A stretch of 5,541 bases of DNA from an uncultured Acidimicrobiaceae bacterium (GTDB taxonomy: Bacteria > Actinomycetota > Acidimicrobiia > Acidimicrobiales > Ilumatobacteraceae). Positions 1 through 4,662 of the stretch are shown here, piece by piece. A model generated the notes under the pieces. It saw nothing but the letters and a program-made list of their open reading frames with translations, was not told the origin of the DNA and made no database searches. Position numbers and translations under genes: made by a program. The stretch lies in NCBI GenBank assembly GCA_903904615.1, contig CAIVDG010000161.1, positions 1 through 5,541 on the forward strand, written 5' to 3'. How positions within the stretch are numbered: the stretch's first letter is position 1; each line of letters opens with the position of its first letter.

Positions 1-321
1 ATGCGTGGCGAAGAGAAGGAATTCACCACTGTGTGGCTCACGCTTGGTCAGCGCACGCTTCGCTATGAAACCTATGTCATGCCCGCTCCAGAAGAGAATG
101 CTGAACAGTTGTATGAACACGTTCTGCGACGCAATGAGTCGCTGGTGGGTGCTCATTTCTCCATCGGTATTGAAGACGCCATTTTCTTGAGGGGAGAACT
201 TCCACTTCGTTTGGTGGAAGAACATGAGATCGATCGTGTCATCGGCACGTTGTACGCCACAGTAGAGCGCGTGTTTCCCGTCATTATTCGCATCGGTTTC
301 GCCAGTCGATTCGCCGACTAG
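1..321 (+). CDS. YbjN-domain protein, 5' end probably outside the window
   Basis: The 106 visible residues end at a TAG stop. They resemble the C-terminal part of actinobacterial YbjN-like proteins: a TTVWLTLG strand (residues 9-16), YVMPAPEEN (25-33), an LYEHVLRRN helix (37-45), a hydrophobic region around AIFLRGELPL, and a closing IGFAS segment (98-102). Family members are usually longer, about 150-180 residues, with an N-terminal helical part before the TTVWL strand. The ATG at base 1 is therefore more likely an internal Met than the true start. YbjN-like proteins have a fold related to type III secretion chaperones, but their role in actinobacteria is not settled. In mycobacteria a homologue lies next to mshA (mycothiol synthesis), some distance from proC, so this neighbourhood is consistent. 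Family assignment is from recalled motifs; no specific function is claimed. Confidence 0.72.
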   Translation: MRGEEKEFTTVWLTLGQRTLRYETYVMPAPEENAEQLYEHVLRRNESLVGAHFSIGIEDAIFLRGELPLRLVEEHEIDRVIGTLYATVERVFPVIIRIGFASRFAD

Positions 322-410
322 TCCATTCCCTTTTCGCCCAAGACCGGTGCACATGACAGCGCCGGACGGGCTGGTCGGGGAAGCCAGTTCCGTCTCGGCA
401 CCCCCACCAT

Positions 411-416
411 TAGTCT
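411..416 (+). promoter_or_regulatory. Putative -10 box for leaderless proC mRNA
   Basis: TAGTCT fits TANNNT and ends 7 nt before the proC ATG. That spacing would place the transcription start on the A of the ATG. No Shine-Dalgarno-like sequence lies upstream of the start. No convincing -35 hexamer was seen. Leaderless genes with this layout are common in actinobacteria; the site is inferred. Confidence 0.5.
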
Positions 417-423
417 CAATGGC

Positions 424-1221
424 ATGACTCACGCACGTCTCGTCATCATTGGCGGAGGAAATATGGGGTCCGCACTAGTAGGCGGGCTCATTCATGGCGG
501 ATGGGATGCAAGCACCATCACCGTCGTGGAACTCGATGTCGCCAAGCGTGCGTCACTTGAATCTGATTTCGGTGTTCGCACCAGCGACCAGGTGGTCACG
601 GCCGACGGAGCCCTCATTGCCGTCAAGCCTGCTGATGCTGCAGCTGTATGTGGTCAAGTTGCGGCTCTCGGAGTTCCCCGAGTGCTCTCCATTGCCGCCG
701 GAATTTCAGTAAGCGCATTACAGAATGCAGCCGGTGCAGCAACCGCAGTGGTGCGTGCCATGCCGAATACGCCAGCACTTGTGCGCGAAGGTGTTACCGC
801 AATCTGCGGAAGCGCGTCGTGTACCGAAGACGATTACGTGTGGGCAGAATCGCTTCTGACGGCAGTCGGAGTTGTGGTGCGTGTTCCCGAATCCCAGATG
901 GATGCGGTGACGGCGGTGGCGGGATCTGGCCCTGGCTATCTGTTTCTTGTAGCCGAGGCTTTGTTAGATGCAGCTCGCAAGGAAGGTCTTCCCGACGACG
1001 TTGCCAATGTTTTGGTTCGCCAACTTTTCCGTGGGGCCGGAATCCTTCTGTCGGAATCGGTCGAAAGTCCCGCAACGTTGCGTGAACGGGTCACTTCTCC
1101 CAACGGAACAACGGCCGCGGGGCTTGCTGAATTCGAGAACGCTGGACTTCGTGAAACTGTGAACAAAGTGGTTCGCGCCGCTGCCGCACGCAGTGCAGAA
1201 ATTGGCTCATCTAGTTCCTAA
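424..1221 (+). CDS. proC: Pyrroline-5-carboxylate reductase
   Basis: ProC catalyses the last step of proline synthesis, reducing 1-pyrroline-5-carboxylate to L-proline with NAD(P)H in the cytoplasm. The 265-residue length is normal. The N-terminal Rossmann fold carries GGGNMG (residues 10-15), followed by AVKP (66-69), SIAAGIS (89-95) and RAMPNTPA (111-118). The C-terminal dimerisation and substrate-binding domain has AVAGSGPGY (164-172) and the signature LRERVTSPNGTTAAGL (219-234). The usual SGSGPAY element reads AGSGPGY here, a mild change unlikely to abolish activity. ATG 424 is chosen because the Rossmann strand starts within five residues and a TANNNT box lies 7 nt upstream. The gene stands apart from the upstream gene (102 bp gap). 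It is followed by a structured intergenic region, so it may be monocistronic. Confidence 0.96.
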   Translation: MTHARLVIIGGGNMGSALVGGLIHGGWDASTITVVELDVAKRASLESDFGVRTSDQVVTADGALIAVKPADAAAVCGQVAALGVPRVLSIAAGISVSALQNAAGAATAVVRAMPNTPALVREGVTAICGSASCTEDDYVWAESLLTAVGVVVRVPESQMDAVTAVAGSGPGYLFLVAEALLDAARKEGLPDDVANVLVRQLFRGAGILLSESVESPATLRERVTSPNGTTAAGLAEFENAGLRETVNKVVRAAAARSAEIGSSSS

Positions 1222-1237
1222 AAACTCTTCCCAGGAT

Positions 1238-1266
1238 TTGTGATTTTTCTGGAGCCTGCGTGTAGT
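1238..1266 (+). promoter_or_regulatory. Putative promoter in front of the candidate small RNA
   Basis: TTGTGA (1238-1243) and TGTAGT (1261-1266) are separated by 17 bp. Each matches the sigma70-type consensus at 4 of 6 positions. A start near 1273 would follow. An overlapping TAGTGT (1263-1268) is an alternative -10. The elements are weak individually; support comes from the hairpins and terminator just downstream. Confidence 0.4.
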
Positions 1267-1268
1267 GT

Positions 1269-1286
1269 TTGTGACACAGGTCACTG
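1269..1286 (+). promoter_or_regulatory. CRP- or Rex-like operator palindrome
   Basis: The core is GTGAC-ACAG-GTCAC (1271-1284), a perfect 5-bp inverted repeat. It matches the CRP-family consensus TGTGA-N6-TCACA at 9 of 10 specified positions. Read as a Rex operator (TTGTGAA-N4-TTCACAA) it matches 10 of 14. The two consensus sequences share this geometry, so the sequence alone does not choose between them. The inner C and G favour a CRP-type site. The site overlaps the inferred +1, where a bound protein would more likely repress. A second TTTGTGA half-site lies exactly 31 bp upstream, at 1237-1243. Confidence 0.45.
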
Positions 1287-1381
1287 GAGACGGGCAACCA
1301 ACTCCGGGAGTCGCGCTCAGCAATGAGCAGCGCCGAAAGGGCTGGTGCCGTCGGGGGGTTGGCACCGGCCCTTTTCGTTTT
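1273..1381 (+). ncRNA. Candidate structured small RNA, or leader of the SAM hydrolase gene
   Basis: No convincing reading frame lies between proC and the next gene. The + strand can form three consecutive hairpins. The first pairs CTGGAG (1284-1289) with CTCCGG (1302-1307) around a 12-nt loop. The second spans 1312-1332, with eight pairs, one bulged A (1329) and a GCAA tetraloop of the GNRA type. The third is the strong terminator at 1339-1371. With the putative promoter upstream this would be an RNA of about 110 nt. I could not match it to a known class: riboswitch cores for SAM, glycine, c-di-GMP, c-di-AMP and cobalamin were considered and do not fit. It could also be the 3' UTR of proC, or an attenuator leader for the SAM hydrolase gene starting 48 nt after the terminator. 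Confidence 0.45.
1336..1381 (+). terminator. Strong intrinsic terminator
   Basis: GGGCTGGTGCC (1339-1349) pairs with GGCACCGGCCC (1361-1371) over 11 bp with one G-U pair, around an 11-nt loop containing six Gs. It is followed by TTTTCGTTTT (1372-1381). An AAA just upstream (1336-1338) can extend the stem into the U-tract. Orientation is + because the other strand lacks a T-run after the stem. It would end transcripts from the candidate RNA and any read-through from proC. Confidence 0.85.
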
Positions 1382-1396
1382 CTCCAGTTCAGTGAA

Positions 1397-1427
1397 CGCT
1401 CACGGTTGTGCACCAATATCGTGAGCG
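1397..1427 (+). promoter_or_regulatory. Inverted repeat around the putative SAM hydrolase -10 box
   Basis: CGCTCAC (1397-1403) and GTGAGCG (1421-1427) are perfect 7-bp inverted copies separated by 17 bp. A possible -10 box, TATCGT (1417-1422), overlaps the right arm and lies 6 nt before the ATG at 1429, consistent with a leaderless mRNA. As DNA the repeat could be an operator over the promoter. As RNA, in a longer transcript, it could form a hairpin just before the start codon. Function is inferred. Confidence 0.4.
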
Positions 1428-1428
1428 C

Positions 1429-2283
1429 ATGCATTCGCACATTTCATTGCTCACCGATTACGGACTGAACGATGAATTCGTTGGCGTCATGAAAAGTGTT
1501 CTTTCAGACATGGCACCACAAGCGCGCATTACAGATCTCACACACGGCATTCCTGCATTCGATGTGCGCGCAGGTTCATTGGCGTTAGCTCGCGCAGTGC
1601 AATACGTTCCTGCCGGAATCATTATTGCTGTCGTCGACCCAGGTGTTGGTTCTGCACGTCGTGCAATTGCAGTTGAAGTAGCAGGCGGACGCGGCATTTT
1701 CTTAGGCCCGGACAATGGTTTATTGGCATCCGGAATAGCAATGGCGGGTGGAGCAGACAGGGCATTTGAGTTAACAAACACAGACCTTCATCTTGCCGCT
1801 CCGGGAACAACGTTTGCAGGACGCGATGTCTTTGCACCTGTCGCTGCGTTTCTCGCAAATGGCGGCGCATTGGAAGATGTAGGAAACGAAATTGACACAG
1901 CAAGCGTTATGCCCGGATTAGTCCCTGTTGCATCCGACGAAACGCATGCAAGTTACGGAAGTGGACTTCGTTGTGAAGTGACATGGGTAGATGCGTTTGG
2001 CAACTGCCAACTCAATGTTGGACCCGACGATGTTGCTCACTTCGGCCAGGTGCTCCGTCTTGTGATTGGCGACGATGTACGCAGTGCGCGAGTGGTCAGC
2101 CATTTTGCCGACATCGACGGGGGAGCCATTGGCGCGGTGATCGATTCCTACGGAATGGTGGCTCTAGCTGTCGACCGTGGCTCAGCCTCCGATGCCTTGC
2201 GCATCACGGCTGGCGATGCCGTTCTTGTCTTTGCCGGAGAGGCGGGGTCCACCTCGTCCGTCACCTTGCGGTCATCGCACTAG
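1429..2283 (+). CDS. DUF62-family SAM hydrolase (SAM hydroxide adenosyltransferase)
   Basis: Family members hydrolyse S-adenosyl-L-methionine to adenosine and L-methionine and are related to fluorinase and chlorinase. From ATG 1429 the protein has 284 residues. The N-terminal domain shows the signature SLLTDYGLNDEFVGVMK (6-22), VVDPGVGSARR (68-78), GPDNGLL (93-99) and TFAGRDVFAP (128-137). The C-terminal barrel shows WVDAFGN (186-192) and a VDRGSASDAL segment. Of the expected Asp-Arg-His set, Asp70 and Arg77 are present, but the residue usually His in TFHGRD is Ala130 (codon 1816-1818). Activity may thus be altered, or this may be a recognised subgroup. ATG 1429 is preferred over an in-frame GTG at 1408 because the family signature starts near the N-terminus and a TANNNT box lies 6 nt upstream. 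GC content rises from about 49% to about 62% near 2040. Confidence 0.9.
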   Translation: MHSHISLLTDYGLNDEFVGVMKSVLSDMAPQARITDLTHGIPAFDVRAGSLALARAVQYVPAGIIIAVVDPGVGSARRAIAVEVAGGRGIFLGPDNGLLASGIAMAGGADRAFELTNTDLHLAAPGTTFAGRDVFAPVAAFLANGGALEDVGNEIDTASVMPGLVPVASDETHASYGSGLRCEVTWVDAFGNCQLNVGPDDVAHFGQVLRLVIGDDVRSARVVSHFADIDGGAIGAVIDSYGMVALAVDRGSASDALRITAGDAVLVFAGEAGSTSSVTLRSSH

Positions 2284-2286
2284 GGT
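2281..2286 (+). promoter_or_regulatory. Putative -10 box formed partly by a stop codon
   Basis: TAGGGT begins with the TAG stop of the SAM hydrolase gene and ends 7 nt before the GTG at 2294. It has the same form and spacing as the box before proC, which would give a leaderless transcript covering the small peptide and the acyl-CoA ligase. No clear -35 was identified. Confidence 0.35.
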
Positions 2287-2293
2287 CATACAC

Positions 2294-2380
2294 GTGCGCC
2301 CCGCGACCACCCTCACCATTGCTCTCCTTATCGGCATCATCATGGCCGCGGGCATCGTCAACCTTCTCATGTTGAAATAA
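2294..2380 (+). CDS. Possible 28-residue single-span membrane peptide
   Basis: A GTG-started frame encodes 28 residues ending in TAA. After an N-terminal MRPATT come about 20 mostly hydrophobic residues (TIALLIGIIMAAGIV and NLLML) and a C-terminal Lys, the layout of a single transmembrane segment. The start fits leaderless expression: TAGGGT lies 7 nt upstream. No Shine-Dalgarno sequence is seen. The frame fills almost the whole gap between the SAM hydrolase stop and the ligase start (10 nt from its stop to the ligase GTG), which suggests translational coupling to the ligase. No family was recognised and no function is claimed. It could be a chance open frame, since a hydrophobic stretch of this size can arise from pyrimidine-rich DNA. 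Confidence 0.45.
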   Translation: MRPATTLTIALLIGIIMAAGIVNLLMLK

Positions 2381-2384
2381 GGAA
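2379..2384 (+). promoter_or_regulatory. Ribosome binding site of the acyl-CoA ligase
   Basis: AAGGAA lies 6 nt before the GTG at 2391 and overlaps the TAA of the small upstream frame. It supports the GTG over the nearby ATG at 2386, which is out of frame. It is the clearest Shine-Dalgarno sequence in the window. Confidence 0.7.
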
Positions 2385-2390
2385 CATGCA

Positions 2391-3878
2391 GTGAATCTTT
2401 CGCACATCATCGATAACCACCCAGATGATGCGATTGCCCTCATTAGTCGTGGACGACCTACCACGTATGGTGCAATGCGTTCGCAAGTTGCATCAATGCG
2501 TGGTGAGCTACAGCGACTCGGCGTTGGCAAGGGCGATGTTGTGGTGTTGCTTTGCGGCAACAGCCGTTATTTCGTTGTGTCGTACCTTGCGGCAATCGGT
2601 ATTGGCGCAATTGTTTCGCCACTAAATCCAACCAGCCCCGCTCCTGAAATTGAGAGCGAGATGTTGTCGGTGAAACCAACCGCAGCAGTCATCGAACCGT
2701 CAGCATCGGCAGCGTGGAAACAGATTCCGTCCATCACAACGTCGGCTGTTCGCGTTGTGATTTCCACGGAGGGTCACGAAATTGATGGTGCACACACCAT
2801 TGACGAATTCTTGAATGCAGAGCCAGCACCGATTGTTGATGTTGAACCCACGCATCCGGCGGTGTACATGTTCACCAGTGGCACTGCAGGGTCTCCAAAG
2901 GCCGCAGTCCTGACGCACAACAATTTGCTCACCAACATTCGCCAAGCCAATGTGGCGGAACACCTTGGTCCGTCCGATGTCACCTACGGCGTACTTCCCC
3001 TTTTCCACATCTTTGGCCTCAATGTTGTTCTCGGAACGTCGTTTGCAGGCGGGGCGGCTGTTGTTTTGGTGCAACGCTTCGATCCGGTGGCAACCATGGA
3101 AACCATTGCTGAACGCAACGTCACGGTTCTTCCGGGCGCACCAAGTATGTGGATGGCGCTTGCACAAATGGATCACCCCACACCAGACGGGTTCAAGAAC
3201 GTTCGTCTTGCACTGTCTGGCGCGGCAAAACTTCCCGAACAAATTGCGCATTCCATTTCTGCACGTTTTGGTTTACAAGTGCACGAGGGTTACGGACTCA
3301 CAGAAGCATCGCCTGTTGTTACAACAGCTATTGGAATGGAGTGGACCCCAGGTTCCATTGGTCGTCCAGTTCCAGGAATTGAACTTCGCCTTGTTGACGA
3401 GAACGGTGAAGATTCACTTGTTGGAGATAGTGGCGAAATTTGGATTCGTGGCGAAAACATCTTCGCTGGTTATTTGAACGACACAGAAGCAACAGAACGT
3501 GTGTTGTCATCCGATGGTTGGTTGCGCACAGGTGACATTGCCGTCATTGACGATGCAGGTCATCTCTTTATGGTTGATCGCGCTAAAGACCTCATCATTG
3601 TTTCTGGCTTCAATGTTTTCCCTGCGGAAGTAGAAGGTGTTTTGCAATCCCATCCAGACATTGCAGAAGTTGCCGTTGTTGGTACACCTCACCCACACAC
3701 CGGTGAAGCAGTGCGTGCATATGTGGTGTCACGTAACGGTGTGCACCTCGATGAAGATGCAATCATCGATTACTGCCGCACAAAGTTGGCGCGTTACAAG
3801 TGCCCTTCAAAGGTGTTGTTGGTCGACTCACTTCCGCGAAATATCAGCGGGAAGGTGCAGCGCTACGCACTGAGGTAG
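2391..3878 (+). CDS. AMP-forming acyl-CoA ligase (ANL superfamily)
   Basis: The enzyme should activate a carboxylic acid, probably a fatty acid, with ATP to an acyl-adenylate and then transfer it to CoA. The 495-residue frame is complete and on the short side for FadD-like ligases. Motifs occur in order: the phosphate-binding loop FTSGTAGSPKAAVLTH (161-176), LPLFHIFGLN in the mid region, GYGLTE (300-305), GWLRTGD (376-382) with the ATP-ribose-binding Asp382, the hinge DRAKDLIIVSG, GFNVFPAEVE (406-415), and the C-terminal catalytic Lys488 in LPRNISGKVQR. The loop differs slightly from the common SGTTGxPKG: Ala166 replaces Thr and Ala171 replaces Gly. Chain-length specificity cannot be read from sequence; a coumarate-type or medium-chain substrate is also possible. 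The start is GTG with a good ribosome binding site. The 3' end overlaps the opposing gene by 35 bp, leaving no space for a private terminator. Confidence 0.93.
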   Translation: MNLSHIIDNHPDDAIALISRGRPTTYGAMRSQVASMRGELQRLGVGKGDVVVLLCGNSRYFVVSYLAAIGIGAIVSPLNPTSPAPEIESEMLSVKPTAAVIEPSASAAWKQIPSITTSAVRVVISTEGHEIDGAHTIDEFLNAEPAPIVDVEPTHPAVYMFTSGTAGSPKAAVLTHNNLLTNIRQANVAEHLGPSDVTYGVLPLFHIFGLNVVLGTSFAGGAAVVLVQRFDPVATMETIAERNVTVLPGAPSMWMALAQMDHPTPDGFKNVRLALSGAAKLPEQIAHSISARFGLQVHEGYGLTEASPVVTTAIGMEWTPGSIGRPVPGIELRLVDENGEDSLVGDSGEIWIRGENIFAGYLNDTEATERVLSSDGWLRTGDIAVIDDAGHLFMVDRAKDLIIVSGFNVFPAEVEGVLQSHPDIAEVAVVGTPHPHTGEAVRAYVVSRNGVHLDEDAIIDYCRTKLARYKCPSKVLLVDSLPRNISGKVQRYALR

Positions 3879-4620
3879 TGCTGTGTGTTGCATTGCTTGC
3901 AACCAAGAACCCAGCAAACAACACCACGATTCCTACGAGCAACGTGATGGCGAATGATCGGTCTGCGCCAAGGCGGCCAGAGAATGTTCCGCTTGCAGAC
4001 AAGATGGCTGCGCCCGCTGCAATAAGAATGTTGCCCCCGGCCAGCTTGCGCGCCGACTTCACTTGACGAGTGGCGGCGGTTGTCAACGCTGGTGTGTTCC
4101 CGCGCAGCACTCGCCACGCCGACCACGCCGCTCCACCAAAAATGATGAGAGCCGGAACAGATGAACCCACCGCGGCCAAGATTCGAGGTAACGCGTTGAA
4201 GTGATCGCTGCCAGTGGGGAGAGTGGTGGGATCTATTTGGCCGCGAATTGGGGTAGTGAGCACCACGCCAATGGCGAACCCTGTGAAGAGGAGAAGTCCG
4301 CGCATGGTGGCGTTGCCTGCTCGCTGACCGACCAGCAGGTACACGGTTCCGAGTCCCAGCCAGGGCACATTGACAATGGCGCCAAAAGTGAAGAACATGC
4401 GAAATGACCCGTTGCTCCAGCCACGACCTTCTGCCCACCACAGGGCAAGCGAAGCCACTGCGAAAAGGGCCATGGCGATGGTCCACGCCAATTCATGGGG
4501 CCGGCGACGTCGTAGCCACCGGTCGAGGGTGCTGAGCCCAAAGGCCATGGCCACAATGGTGGAAGCAGCGGCAAGAGCCGTGTTGAAGGTCACGCCTGCC
4601 AAGGCTACGGGGGCTCTCAC
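3844..4620 (-). CDS. Uncharacterised polytopic membrane protein (about 7 spans)
   Basis: The 258-residue product is strongly hydrophobic. Likely spans are near residues 7-30, 44-62, 75-98, 108-123, 145-168, 194-211 and 223-242. A basic RWLRRRR cluster (34-40) follows span 1. Notable segments are NVPWLGLGTVYLL (84-96), GSDHFNALPRILAAVG (137-152), and SASGTFSGRLGADRSFA (208-224) before the last span. The C-terminal 15 residues are polar and probably disordered; they are encoded in the overlap with the ligase gene. I recall similar unnamed proteins in actinobacterial genomes but no function, and none is proposed. The GTG start at 4620 has no Shine-Dalgarno sequence, so a start at the in-frame GTG for Val10 is possible. 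The gene is transcribed away from rex across a 42-bp gap, which makes shared control plausible. It is among the GC-richest stretches of the window. Confidence 0.85.
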   Translation of the reverse strand: MRAPVALAGVTFNTALAAASTIVAMAFGLSTLDRWLRRRRPHELAWTIAMALFAVASLALWWAEGRGWSNGSFRMFFTFGAIVNVPWLGLGTVYLLVGQRAGNATMRGLLLFTGFAIGVVLTTPIRGQIDPTTLPTGSDHFNALPRILAAVGSSVPALIIFGGAAWSAWRVLRGNTPALTTAATRQVKSARKLAGGNILIAAGAAILSASGTFSGRLGADRSFAITLLVGIVVLFAGFLVASNATHSTTSVRSAAPSR

Positions 4621-4625
4621 GGAGT

Positions 4626-4643
4626 TCGTGAATGTGTGCGCGA
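4626..4643 (+). promoter_or_regulatory. Degenerate Rex-operator candidate
   Basis: TCGTGAA-TGTG-TGCGCGA matches the Rex consensus TTGTGAA-N4-TTCACAA at 6 of 7 positions in the left half and 4 of 7 in the right half. It lies just upstream of the putative -10 of rex, between the divergent genes. Rex autoregulation is established in Streptomyces, where an operator precedes the rex-hemACD operon. The right half is poor, so this is tentative. Confidence 0.3.
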
Positions 4644-4648
4644 CGCAA

Positions 4649-4655
4649 TAGCGTA
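4649..4655. promoter_or_regulatory. Putative symmetric -10 element serving divergent genes
   Basis: TAGCGTA has the form TANNNTA, so each strand carries a TANNNT hexamer: TAGCGT on + (4649-4654) and TACGCT on - (4655-4650). The + box ends 8 nt before the rex ATG, fitting a leaderless rex mRNA. The - box would give the membrane protein gene a leader of roughly 20 nt. Overlapping symmetric -10 elements are a known cause of divergent transcription in bacteria. Use in this organism is inferred. Confidence 0.45.
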
Positions 4656-4662
4656 AGAGGCG

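Noticed and set aside
344..365. Hairpin after the YbjN-like gene (7-bp stem, one G-U pair, 8-nt loop) as a terminator
   Set aside because: No T-run follows the stem and alternative pairings of similar strength exist, so a terminator call is not supported.
1301..1349. Resemblance to riboswitch cores, chiefly the glycine aptamer (GCGCCGAAAGGGC) and SAM-type GGCAACC
   Set aside because: The downstream conserved element of the glycine aptamer (CTCAGG-like) and the paired core of SAM riboswitches are missing. Only short matches remain, so no class was assigned.
1339..1371. 6C RNA on the minus strand, because the hairpin loop reads CCCCCC there
   Set aside because: 6C RNAs have two C-rich hairpin loops; only one is present. 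The T-run shows that the hairpin is a terminator on the + strand.
1265..1468. Open frame of 67 codons across the intergenic region
   Set aside because: It runs through the terminator hairpin and into the SAM hydrolase gene in another frame, and its product has no recognisable domain features.
2733..2761. Perfect 9-bp inverted repeat (ATCACAACG / CGTTGTGAT, 11-bp spacer) inside the ligase gene
   Set aside because: The arms encode ordinary residues, the half-sites point the wrong way for a Rex operator, and a repeat of this size is not unlikely by chance in a window of this length.
2700..3251. Long open frame of 183 codons on the minus strand within the ligase gene
   Set aside because: The + strand frame has all ANL motifs in order. 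The antisense frame shows no domain-like features and is best explained as a shadow of the real gene.
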